From contig JASFAU010000003.1 in NCBI GenBank assembly GCA_039704465.1, positions 248,001 through 312,000 on the forward strand: a stretch of DNA of 64,000 bases, written 5' to 3'. Source of the DNA: Plasmodiophora brassicae. Its lineage: Eukaryota > Endomyxa > Phytomyxea > Plasmodiophorida > Plasmodiophoridae. Under the pieces are notes generated by a model. That model did no database searches. It was not told where the DNA came from and saw only the letters and a program-made list of their open reading frames with translations. Shown piece after piece: positions 42,503 through 52,891 of the stretch. Position 1 is the stretch's first letter. Every line of letters starts with the position of its first letter. A program made the translations under genes and the position numbers.

Positions 42503-43258
42503 ATGTGGCAGGCGAATAGAGCTAATCGCGTTCGCCGACGAGCAAAGCAAGGCCTGCCCATGGGGTATGTAAATGGTTCATGGAAAGACGTGTTAAGGAC
42601 ATGCGTCGAAAGCGCCTGCCGATTGTCCCTGGGCGCTGTCTGCAGCCCCGCTGCAGCGTACGGAGCGAATGTTCGTTCGCCCAGTGGGCCGAACTGCGCG
42701 CTGACTGCGGTCACTGCGCAGCAGACTGCGTCAACCGCCATCGCGGCAATGGTCGCCCTCGTCTGTGCCGTCTTGGCACTGGCGGTGGTCACCATTGACG
42801 AGGCTGACGGTTCTGTGCAGCTACCAGACTTCGATGATGTTGGCGTGCTGCTCCAGAACGTGGACGTCCACGCCTCCAACGCCGTGGCAGTGCTTTCTGA
42901 GATCGCCGCACACCGTCAGATGCTGGTTCGCGAGTTCGACGCTGAATTCCAGGATCTCGTCAACGCGTTCGAAATCGAACGCAATTTGAATGCGGGCGAA
43001 GCCATCGGAGAGATGCTCCTGTTCGGGATTGGGACCGATTGTGACCCGGCTCTCGCAGCTGCGGTGTTCAGGCGCGTGTCGCAGACGGCGTTCCAGATTT
43101 CTATATGGGGCGCCTTGGCGTCATTTTACCTCGCCATCATGCACACGAACGGGCTTGGCGTTGAACGCAACACCCAGTTCGCTCTACAGAACCTCCAGGA
43201 TGCTATCGAGGAGTTCGTCAAGGTTCAGACGTCCTGGCATAACCAATATGTCAACTGA
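42503..43258 (+). CDS. Sel1-repeat-like membrane protein
   Basis: Intronless frame from the ATG at 42503, 251 residues, stop at 43256-43258. There is one transmembrane stretch (TAIAAMVALVCAVLALAVV) after a Cys-containing amphipathic N-terminus, and a C-terminal half with the Sel1-like signature ISIWGALASFYLAIMHTNGL followed by GVERNTQFALQNLQDAI. Sel1 repeats mediate protein binding, often in ER-membrane quality-control complexes. Only one to two repeats are visible, so family assignment is tentative. An earlier TTG-start frame exists but has no ATG. Confidence 0.55.
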   Translation: MWQANRANRVRRRAKQGLPMGYVNGSWKDVLRTCVESACRLSLGAVCSPAAAYGANVRSPSGPNCALTAVTAQQTASTAIAAMVALVCAVLALAVVTIDEADGSVQLPDFDDVGVLLQNVDVHASNAVAVLSEIAAHRQMLVREFDAEFQDLVNAFEIERNLNAGEAIGEMLLFGIGTDCDPALAAAVFRRVSQTAFQISIWGALASFYLAIMHTNGLGVERNTQFALQNLQDAIEEFVKVQTSWHNQYVN

Positions 43259-43270
43259 ATCCTCGTTTGT

Positions 43271-43894
43271 TCATCGTCTATGAAGTTTGATTGCCCTGGT
43301 CTTCAGAAATTCAAGGTTGTCTTGCCTGTCGACGGACGCCTTCTGCTGTCTGCCCCTCGTTTCGGTATCGTACCAGATCCCAGGCAGCCGTTTCTCGGCG
43401 CCATACGCCTGCATAGCCTGTAACTTTTGCATCTCCTGGAGGACGTCTTCATCGATTGTCTCGCTGCAGTACTTGTAGATGTGGGTGCCCGTGTACAATT
43501 TCGGGTTGGTCAGTTTCGTCCAGATCGGTGACGACGTCGTCTGCGGGTCGTTTGGCCTAGCGGAGGGTGCCGTCTCCGCGTCCGACTTCACTCCATATCG
43601 TGACGAGCGATCTGCTCTCGGCAAGCGTAGGAAATTTCGCACGACCTGCGCTATATCCCAGATGGGCCCACCCAGGTACGGGTCGTGCATCGTCCCGAGG
43701 CCTTTGATGATGCTGTCGCGACCTTTCAGCCCTTTCCCTTTCCCGTTCCTGTCGAATCGGTGCCGATGCATGCCCGTGAACCGCCGATGGTCCATCAGAT
43801 GGCCCAGCGCGTCGTCAGAACCCTTGCCAGTCATGATTGCGAACGGGCTGATCAGGCCATGCAAGTGGCACGCGCCCCCTGCTGCCTTTCCCAT
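43271..43894 (-). CDS. p25-alpha (TPPP-like) tubulin-polymerisation family protein
   Basis: Intronless, 207 residues from the ATG at 43892-43894. Two regions recall the p25-alpha consensus (T-x-x-x-x-Y/F-T-G-x-H-x-x-R-F-D-x-x-G-K-G-x-G-x-x-G-R): RRFTGMHRHRFDRNGKGKGL with GRDS directly after it, and the second, degenerate NPKLYTGTHIYKYCSETID. TPPP/p25 proteins bundle microtubules, and p25-alpha proteins are common in flagellated protists. It is convergent with the Sel1 gene (12 bases between stops) and divergent to the RING gene. Confidence 0.75.
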   Translation of the reverse strand: MGKAAGGACHLHGLISPFAIMTGKGSDDALGHLMDHRRFTGMHRHRFDRNGKGKGLKGRDSIIKGLGTMHDPYLGGPIWDIAQVVRNFLRLPRADRSSRYGVKSDAETAPSARPNDPQTTSSPIWTKLTNPKLYTGTHIYKYCSETIDEDVLQEMQKLQAMQAYGAEKRLPGIWYDTETRGRQQKASVDRQDNLEFLKTRAIKLHRR

Positions 43895-44070
43895 TGAATG
43901 GATATTCGAACCGTGCTCAGGGTACCCGTCGTCGCGTCCACTTGTTACAGCGTCCGCCTAAAAATAGCAGGCGGAGTGGCCGTCGCGGTGCACCACCGGG
44001 CGGTACTCTACTACCTAGCCACACCTCATCAGGTTCGCGAGACCGTTGCCAATCGCCTGCACCGCCGGTC

Positions 44071-44478
44071 ATGCCTTGGGTCGAGATCGCTACCCAGTGC
44101 TGTGTGCTCTTATGCGACATGATGTTGGTATGTTTCTGCTGGCGGCTGAGCGTTATGGCCAACGCTGACCAGGACGAGCGGGAGCCGACGAGAGCAACCG
44201 ACGACGAGGAGGCAGGGCGAGCAGGCAATCCCACGACAACAACGGAGATCCTGCTGGCGCAGCTGCCGCCAACGGTGTACGTTCACCAGGAAGGCAGCGC
44301 TGCTGCCAGCACTCCCTGCCCGATCTGCCTGGCCGACTACAAAGACCAGGACGCCGTCCGCCGGCTGCCGTGCCTCCACGTCTTCCATGCAACATGCCTC
44401 GAGTCCTGGGTCGACGCTCGCCGGGCCGTCGTCTGCCCCGTTTGCCGAACTTCCTTTGACAATAATAACGACTCTTGA
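44071..44478 (+). CDS. RING-H2 E3 ligase with one membrane helix
   Basis: The longer frame opens at 43894, but the ATG at 44071 (MPWVEIATQCCVLLCDMML) gives a natural start: a transmembrane helix, then a cytosolic acidic linker and a C-terminal RING-H2 finger (CPICLADYKDQDAVRRLPC then HVFHATCLESW and CPVC). All eight zinc ligands (C3H2C3) are visible, as is the Trp that contacts E2. 135 residues. Membrane-anchored RING-H2 proteins ubiquitinate local membrane substrates. It is a complete, intronless gene. Confidence 0.8.
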   Translation: MPWVEIATQCCVLLCDMMLVCFCWRLSVMANADQDEREPTRATDDEEAGRAGNPTTTTEILLAQLPPTVYVHQEGSAAASTPCPICLADYKDQDAVRRLPCLHVFHATCLESWVDARRAVVCPVCRTSFDNNNDS

Positions 44479-44744
44479 TGAACCGTCTGAACATCGCATC
44501 ATTGCCCTGGCAGGAGCCGTCGCCCAGCCTAGTTTGGGCGATGATGTGCACCGTCATCTGACGGGCAGCAACACTTGCCGTCTGCTGTGCAGAGAGATAG
44601 AGAGAGGACGGCGGTGTAATCATCATCCCCGGTTCCGATGTCGGGACGGCCTTCGTCGCTCCTGGATACATCGGCGGCCGCAATACGAATCCAGGTAGGC
44701 CCAGCCCGTCGTCGTTGAGTGGACGCAGCCGGGCGGTCCGACCA

Positions 44745-47700
44745 TGGGCGTTAGCGATGCTTCAGGGCGTGGTCAGCACGAACGACGGCGGCGCTGCTGG
44801 CGCAGCTGGAAGCTGAGGAGGAACGGCAGAAGGAATGGCTGCTGGACGCCCAGCAGCGCCTAGATGACGCGGCGTCGTCCAATGACAAACTTCTCGAGAC
44901 CGCCAGACAGTTCGCTAGACACATGACGGAACCTACACTGGCCAGCGGCGCCGACCGCCTTCCAGGAGCCGCTCCCGATAGTGCAGCGAAGAAACGGGCG
45001 GCGTCGACGATACAGGTTGGAACCTCGACAGTGCATAACGCTGTACGAGGTGGTGACGTTATGCGCCAGCGATGGTACCGGCGATGCACGCAGCGCGCGA
45101 TCTCGACGCTCATCGAGGAGATGAAGACGATCGAGCAAGTCGATCAGCAACGGCTGTCGACTGCGATCCAGCAGATGGACAGGAGCGCTGTCGATAAACA
45201 GCAGCAGGAGGAGGGCCTCGTACAGATCGCACCCGCTGAACAGGTACGCTGCCTTCCTGATGCTCGGTCGACGCCGCGTTCTTATTCGGAAGCATCAGAA
45301 CACGATTGAAGAGGCCGACGTGGCCCGGGTCGTTGACGCGGGCGAAGAGCACAGCGTCCCTGACGAGGAGCCAGACGCGCCGGGGACATTGCAGGTAGGT
45401 GACCCGTCCAGGAAGGGCAGCGTCCTGTGATCGAATGACTCGACCCGTCAGGGTGAGCTCCTGGCTGAAGAGGAAACGCAACCAGCTATTTGCGTTCAAC
45501 GTACGTCCCGTCAGGAACCGCTTGAGGGCGCCGTCCAGGCGGTACGTTTCTTCCGATTGCGACGCGCGCGTCTCAACGCTGTGCCTGCCTGATCAGGAGC
45601 TGGAGCAGCAGGAGAGCGCTCTACTAGAGAGAGCCACGGGAACCCTGGGGAACGTCGAGGCAGCCAAACGCGACGGCGACCAGTTGATGCTTGCTCAGCG
45701 TCGTCGTGAGAGCGTCGGCGCTGCTGAGGGGTCGTTAGTTCACGTGGCAAGGTCGCACCAGGTCCCCCGTTGCACGAGAACACCCGTCTAAGGTCACGTG
45801 CGTATAACAGGTCGACGAATCGTCCACCGGACACCGACCTCGCTCTGGAGCACGTGTACGACGAGAGCGACGTATCGTGCCCACCCTGCTCAGGGCGTCT
45901 AACCCGGCAGACAGGTACGGGTACAACGGTGCCGACGCCATGGGCAACAACGTGTGCTACGCGGACGACGCCGAATCGATCCTGTACACGATCGCGTCGG
46001 TCGCCGCCCTGCAATGCCGAGCGACGAGACGCCAGACGATCTTCCAGGGCCACACCGACGAAGTCTCCTGGTACGTGGGAGGCGCAGCGCCTCGAACCGG
46101 CAACGATCCTGACCTGCCGTCTCAGTCTGGCTGTCTCTCCTGATGGGGATCTCGTGGCGACCGGTCAGTTCGACACCACCGCCGCCGAATCCCAACAGGT
46201 CTGCATATGAAACGCGTCTCGCCAGGCCTCGGTTCTGAAACCGTCTCGATGCTCAGGCGCTGGTCATCGTGTGGGACCTGCGGACGGGTCGACCGATGAT
46301 GGAGTTCGCACAGCATGCGGTCGGCGTGTGCGCCCTGGCATTCCTGTCTGGATCGGTACGCCCGCGATTCGCAACGGGCAGATGTTACTAGTGCCGACAC
46401 GCCCGTAGGATCGCCTCGTGTCTGTGGGCCTGGAAGATCCCCAGGTGATTGCCGTCTGGGACTGCGGTCGATCACCGCGCCTTCTTGGTACGAACCGCAT
46501 CGTGTCGCTCTCGTGTGTGCAACGGTACCCATTGCCCACCAGGAACAACGGTCCAGGGGCACAAACAGAACATCGACGCCGTTCATGCCGTAGTGACACA
46601 CCCGGTGCACAACGACGAGTTCGCTACCTGCGGCCGGGAATGTGTCAAGTTCTGGCGGTACACCGGCGAGGGGCAGGTGGCCGAGCACGCGTCCCATTCG
46701 CGTAACGAGAGCGCTGTTCCTGATCGTTGTCCATGGGCAGCACCCGGTGCATTGTGTGTGGTCGGCTGCGTCGCCGCTGGGCACCACGTTCCGCTGTGCG
46801 ACCTTCCGGGCCGGTGACCACCTGGTGGCGGGGCTGTCCACCGGCGACCTCGTGTCCATCGAAGCGGGCTGCCAGCACGCCATTCTGCCTGGTCATGGGG
46901 TCTGCATTAGCATTTGCGTTGCAATGCCCCCATTCACGAATGGTCTCAGGCGGAGGTGGCCGTCCTTCGAAGGCTGCCCAACCGTGGCGCCCTGTCGATG
47001 TGCAGCCGGTTCCAGGTCCTGTTCTGGAACAGCAGGCTCCGGGTGACCCATTCGTTCGATCTGCGATTCGGTGGTCCCATCGTTCATCCAGCGCCCTTGT
47101 CCGCTCTGCACTGATTCGCCACACACACTCGCACAGGCGAACCTGGGATCGGCGTTCCCCGTGCGGCCGACTGGAACGAGCGTCGTCGTCGGCTCCTGCT
47201 CGGTAACGCACCCGGCGCGTTGCGCCCCGCGCCGCCCGCTCATTCGACCCCCGGCAGGCACGTCATGCAATCGCATCTGGGAGTTCGACCTGTCGGAGAA
47301 CGTTCGCGTGTGTCGTACAGCGAGCACCATCGTTGAGGTACGGGTGCATCGCCCGGGGGGGTGGCGCGCCCGTTTCGCTGATGTGGTTGGTCCGCCAGGG
47401 CCATCCTGGCGAACTGACCGCCATGGCGGCGCATCCGTTCCTGCCGTTCGTGGCCAGCGCCGATGACACGCGCGCCGTTCGCGTGCTGGACACCGAGGAG
47501 CGCATGCACGTCCGGACGCTACGTCCGTTCGACAGCAACGTGTCGTGCATGGCGTTCACGCCGTCGGGCAACCAGCTGGCGTTCGCGTTGTGCAGCGGTC
47601 GTGTAGGGGCGACGCACCGGTGCACCTGGAGACGGGTCTGAACGGCGACCTGCCGCAGGTGGTGCTGATGGAGTTCCCGGCGCTGAGGAGCGTGACGGCG

Positions 47701-49106
47701 GAGGCGCGCCTGGACGACAACGACGTCGGGACCGTGCTGCGGGTGTCGGCCAAGCGCAACGTCCTGTTCGTCGCAGGCGGTTGCAGCATCCACCTGCTGG
47801 ACCTGGATACCCTGCGGCGGCTCCGCGTGATTCGCGTCCCGTTCCCGGTGGCCACGATCGACGTCTCCAACGCTGGGGACCACGTTGCCGTGTCCGGCCA
47901 CGAGTGGTCCCCGCCTCTGATTTGTAATCCGAAACGGGACGATAACGGGCGTGTTCTGACGCGTCTGCCAGACCAGATCGGGGAGGACCACGATCGGATC
48001 CGCGATGACATCACCGGCCTTGATGTAGGCTGGACGCACAGGACATGCTTCGACGGCGGTGTCCTCAGCGGTGCGTCGTTCGCGTCCCAAACGAAATTGA
48101 TCTGTAATGACACAACCACCCCCCAGGATGCCGTCGACACGACAATGACCTGAGCCGTCTGGCGGTGTCCACCAGCGGGTCCGTTGTGGCGGTGGCCGAC
48201 CACCTGGGCCTATTGCACCTGTAAGCCGGGTCGGACGCAGATGGCGATGGGATCGTGATGGTGCGTGCCAGGTATCGTTTCCCTTGCCAATCCGAGAGCG
48301 CTTGCGCCCACGTGCAGCGCGGGCACGCCTCGCCGCTGGTCGGGCTCTGGTTCACCAAGGACGATGCGCAGGTGATCGCGGGCGGCCGCCGCGATTACAT
48401 GATCTCGCAATGGCGCCACCGGACGATCGTCGCAGAGCAGGCGCCACCGGAACGACCCCCCGCTGTTGTTGTGGACGATACGCCGGTGGACGAGGAACCA
48501 TCGCCCACAGACCCGCCTGCTTCGGATAGTATCAGCCCCGGGTTCATCGTCATCATGAACGCCCCACCTGAACGGGTGGCACCACCCGCGCCGCTAGTGA
48601 ACGCCGTCGCAGGCGTTGATCGCAGGAGGCTCTACAGCGAGTTGCAGGCGGTCAAGGCGAGGACGCATGTGGTGGAGGTGCGGTGCGGGCGGCAACGCGC
48701 CCAGGTGCAGAGGTACACGTCGCAGCTCCAGAACCTGAAGCGACTGGCCGCCGAGTTCGACAAGAAGACGACGACGACGACGACGTCGCGGGTCCTGCTG
48801 AACGGGGCGACGGATCGCGCCCTGCGATCGGTCCCCATCCGACCCAGGACGGTGGACGTTGCGCGCGTTCGACGACGGGACGAGAACGCCAGGTCGAATT
48901 GCAGGCGCCTGCAGGCTGAGCTGGACGACCTCGACAAGGAGCTCGACGAGGTACAGCAGCAACTTGTCGTGTGCGACGCCATCGTTGAGGCGCGGGCGCG
49001 ACGGTACCGCGCGTCGCGTGCCGTTGTGGCCGTTGAACGTCAACTCAAGCAGGCGAAGAAGGGCAGGTCGATCCCCGCACCCGGACCGACAGATCGCCTC
49101 AGTTGA
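44745..49106 (+). CDS. coiled-coil and EML-type WD40 microtubule-associated protein
   Basis: Multi-exon. The N-terminal part (44.8-45.8 kb) is a coiled coil rich in Gln/Glu/Arg (LLAQLEAEEERQKEWLL; EEMKTIEQVDQQRL). From 45.84 kb, exons give LEHVYGYNGADAMGNNVCY and IFQGHTDEVSC plus LAVSPDGDLVATGQ, which is EML-like, then the IVWDLRTGRPMMEFA blade, the TCGRECVKFWRY blade, GHPGELTAMAAHPFLPFVAS and ADDTRAVRVLDTEE, and a final SQWRHRT blade near 48.4 kb. A second coiled coil (SELQAVKART-type, 48.6-49.05 kb) precedes the stop at 49106. EML proteins bind microtubules through their WD40 tandem propellers. The exact first exon is unresolved; 44745 is a candidate ATG. Confidence 0.65.
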
Positions 49107-49252
49107 TATACCTAAAACGACGATATCCACTGTCCTATTCCTCGACAGCATTGACACGCAGGCCACAGCGGGATTCGCGCTTCACGAACAACCAATTCAG
49201 TGTAATAGGGGCGGTATACGAGGGGAGCAATGATAACGTGGACCAATGCGGA

Positions 49253-50193
49253 TTACCAGATCGACGTCCAGACTTTGGACAGGATGCTTTGCGTCTTGTT
49301 CTGCGATTCGAGCTTCTCGCGCTCCAGTTTCCGTTGTCTAGCGAGCCGCGTGGCCAGGCTGCTCTCCTCGAACGAATTGGCGAAGATGCTGAGCGCGTCC
49401 GGCCTCGCTTTGAACGAGTTGTGCTCCAGGTACTGCGGCGCGCTGGCGCCAACGCACGACGCAGTCGCATTGGAGTGCTTCTCGAGTATTTCGGCGGCGT
49501 CGACATCGATTCTTCGCAGGGCGTCGATAAGCGAATACGCGAGCGCCTTCTTGACCGAATACGCGCTGACAACATGGCGCCGGCTCAGGGTGACGCTGAC
49601 AACGCCCGCAACGGACAGCAACGCGTTCTTGACAGCGGCTTCGTCGGCGGGTGGCGCTTGGAGCTGGAGCTTGACCAGCTCCAGGCTCTTCTTCTTGAAC
49701 GACTGCACCCGGTTCTCGTCATTCTTCGTCAGGTTGACCAGCGCGGCGCTCGCGAAATGCGCCTACGCATCGGGATAAGCCTGCGTTGTTCGCTCGTCTG
49801 TCCGGAACGACATGTACCAGATTCTGATTCGGGTGCGTGCACAGCTCTGTCAGGTGGCTGATGAGCGCCGACATCCCCAGGAGGAGCTTCCGATTGCTGG
49901 GATGCGACGACAGGAACAATATTGCCTGAGCGGCAATCAGCATGATGCGCAGGTCATTGCCCGGTGCCAGGAACCCGATCAGGCCACCGATACAGCCCGG
50001 TTCCCTCGCGATATACATCTGGTTGTCAGGCTCGGCAGCGAGCTGCCTCAACTGATATCGCGCCCCCATCAACACCAAACACCGACGCGGCGAACGACCG
50101 CAGAAATCTCACCTTCAGCGCAATCGCCTCAGGGCACAGCGCCGTGGCGCCCACGCCCTGCTGCTGCGACGAGTACGACGTCGTGGCGACCAT
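49253..50193 (-). CDS. ARMC1: ARMC1-like mitochondrial armadillo protein
   Basis: Three exons. Exon 1 starts at the ATG at 50191-50193 (MVATTSYSSQQQG); a 61-base intron (50052-50112) joins to LRQLAAEPDNQMYIAREPGC; a second intron near 49750-49810 joins THPNQNL to AHFASAALVNLTKNDENRV. The N-terminal half is armadillo-like helices (GGLIGFLAPGNDLRIMLIAA); the C-terminal half has a ferredoxin-like domain (VVSVTLSRRHVVSAYSVKKA) and ends SKVWTSIW, like the ARMC1 end (aromatic C-terminus). ARMC1 is reported at the mitochondrial outer membrane and affects mitochondrial distribution. It is convergent with the EML gene. Confidence 0.75.
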
Positions 50194-50567
50194 GGACGGG
50201 GCACTAGAACAACCAACCCGCACCCGGCACTTTGCAGGTCGGCGCGCGCACGCGTCTCGCCCCCGCCCCGTCCGTGCCAGCCGGCGCCAACGTCAACGAA
50301 AACCAACAACTTCGAGCACTGGCCGTACAGTCGCGATGGCACAGTCACGGAGACAACCACAACCGCAACAACAAACAACCCGTCTGGACGGGACGGGGTC
50401 GCCCGCGCCCCGTGCCACGTTACGCGCGCCCGCGTGGGGCGCAGCCCGCTCCCCAGTCGACCGATGAAGTTGGCGGTGCGTGTTGTTTTGGCTGGCAACG
50501 CCCGGGGTCGCACAGTGTGACTGCAATCGGCACGGCGAGCTGCCGCAGGTCGACGGGGTGACTGGGG
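50194..50567. other. divergent intergenic interval
   Basis: About 370 bases between the ARMC1 start (minus) and the N-myristoylated protein start (plus), a probable shared promoter region. It is GC-rich with AACAAC-type repeats (gaaaaccaacaacttcg, cacaaccgcaacaacaaac). No gene is called. Confidence 0.45.
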
Positions 50568-52689
50568 ATGGGGTGCGCGTCGTCGAAGGCGTCGCCTGAG
50601 CCCGATAGCGCCAGGGCTCCGGCTGCGCCCGGGGCTCAGCTGGCATCGGCGTCGCCTGTTGACCACCCGCGGGAGGCATCAGTGCCGCCTGGCGACCCGA
50701 AGCCTGCACCGGTGCCGTCCGTTGAAGCGACGCCGGTGGCTCCTGTCCGTGTGCAGTCGGTCGCTCCGGCGGAACCGCAACCAGCGCCGGCTGAGGAAAT
50801 CGGTGCGGCGCAGCATGGCCACGAACCCGTATCGCTCCCAGGGCAACCGTCCGCAACCATGCCCCGCGAGGAGGTATTACCGTCTGCTACCCGGTTGCCC
50901 TCCGGGAATCCAGGCCCCTCTCTTGAGTCCCTGCGAATAAGTGACCCGAACAAGGCACTTGGTCGAGTGGCGCGCTATCTATTCAAAGGGTGTCCCGACG
51001 GCATTGTCGCCTGCGTCCCCGGTGACAGTAGCGCGCAGATCGAGCTGGTGTCCAACGGTCGCACGATCGCAACCGACCTTGCTGCGTTACGGTTCATGTG
51101 CCGCAAGTATCGCTGCGACCTTCGCCCAGATGACGCTGTTGTTGACAATGCCCTCTGCCGGATACACTATCACATCGATCGCGCCATTGATGATATTATT
51201 CGGGAGGGGTTTGACGACCCCGCCCACTCTGCCTCGTTCTACGCCTCAGTTTGTCGCCTTTCGACCAAATCCATTCGTGAGGAATTGGCCACACTCGACA
51301 AGGAAATCGGCGAAGCGTTCGTTTGCGGGCCGACAGTCTCCTTGGCCGATTTTGTGGCGGCTGCGTCCATCGATCGACTGGTCGTCCTCACAGGCATCCT
51401 ACCTTCACTGTTGGCTTCATGCGAATCGATAAGTAGCTGGCGGGAACGCGTTCCAATGGAGCGTTCCATTGAACCGTCACCGGTCCTTATTCTTTCAACG
51501 GACTGGGGCTCTCGAGTGATCCGGTCGTGGAGAGAATACTGTTCGGTGTCCCTTCCCACAGTATTCACTGATAGCGCTTCCTCGTTGGATGTAGACCTGC
51601 ACATGCCATCCTCCAATGGTCCCCTGCTTTGCTTGAGAAACAACGACGTCGTCACGGCACAGGTCAGAGAACCTGCGGCCGTCCTGCGATACCTGGCCGC
51701 ACGCAAGCTCGAGGGGAGTAACGCAATGCCTGATGCTCGGCGGCTCGCTGAAGACGACGAAGTTATCACCGCGGTCGTCTGTCGATTGATTCCATTGCTT
51801 GAGGTTGCAATGGAGCCGGGTCCATGGCCGGCTCGTTTCGTCCAGAGAGCAACCAGTGAGCTTCGAGAGCTCATCACCTGGTTCAACACGAATCGTATTG
51901 GGCAAACTCCTTCCGCTGGCCTTCTGTACTTGGATACGGCACTTGCTTCCATACCGACCGCAGAGGTGACACTCCACAGTAGAGTATCGCGTCGTCTTCG
52001 CCACCAAGTGGCATTTGAGATCCCATTGTTGTACCCGGCGGTTCGTGTCTGGCGATGCACGTCATGTGGCAACCGTTCCTGCATCAACAGTGATGCGTGC
52101 GCCATTCTCACCTTCTGTCACTACTTCAACATATCGGTGAACGTCGTCATCGAGTTGACAAAGTCGCCGTCGGGTTCTCTAGTTGAACTAACTCTCGATG
52201 ACGTTCGGATTACGGAAGCGTAAGTGGGGGCGTTGAAATCCTGATTTCAGTTCGTTTGACATTGCGAATGACGATAGGCCCGCCATCATGCGATACTTGT
52301 CTCGAGCCGATGAGCAACAGAACGATCCCGGTCTGACGTCCAACTCGTTCCATTGCGGCAAGGTCAGGCAAGATGACGCGTTGACCTGGTCGTCCCAGCG
52401 CTTAGCACCGACGATATTCGATTGGCGTCACGGTCGTCAGTTTGTGTCCATCTTTGAGACCTGCATCGACGAGCTCGGCGAGCCACCTACACACCCAGCA
52501 ACCTCAGCGCTGACCATGGACGCTGTGTATTCCGCATCGATGTGCTGGGTACTTGCTGCCGACAAGACGTTTACTGACGTTCCAGCATCCGCACGGCAAC
52601 GCGTCTTACAATGGGGCCGTCTCCTTCCCATACGCTACGCTCATGGCATCGCCGTGACGTCCACAGAAATGAAATCGGGAGGAGTATGA
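50568..52689 (+). CDS. N-myristoylation-signal protein with possible GST-like domains
   Basis: Starts MGCASSKASPEPDSA, with Gly2 and Cys3 predicting N-myristoylation plus palmitoylation and hence membrane attachment. A Pro/Ala-rich linker of about 110 residues follows, then about 430 mostly folded residues. A short intron (about 52222-52250) after VRITEA joins in phase to the final exon (SFDIANDDRP to the stop at 52687-52689). Two regions loosely recall the GST C-terminal helical domain (VSLADFVAAASIDRLVVL; LLEVAMEPGPWPARF), but the catalytic residues and thioredoxin part are not convincing. A CTSCGNRSCINSDAC stretch may be a zinc or disulfide site. Function unknown. Confidence 0.55.
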
Positions 52690-52891
52690 ACAGGCGCCCG
52701 CAGAGACGTCCTACAAGTCTACATCGACGTCGCGGTTCTAAATGTTGAACGATCGGCGGGGTCCAGCACGAAACAGACCAGATCCTACGTTGCCATCCCG
52801 CGAAACTGGAAACGCACACACGGCAGGCCATGACGAATGGGGCCGTTCCCAACCTGTAGGCTACGTGCGAGGCGAGGTGTCGATTCCTCCG

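Noticed and set aside
48632..49166. Minus-strand frames with poly-Val near the end of the EML gene
   Set aside because: Poly-Val is the reverse of the acg-repeat (KKTTTTTT) region of the plus-strand coiled coil.
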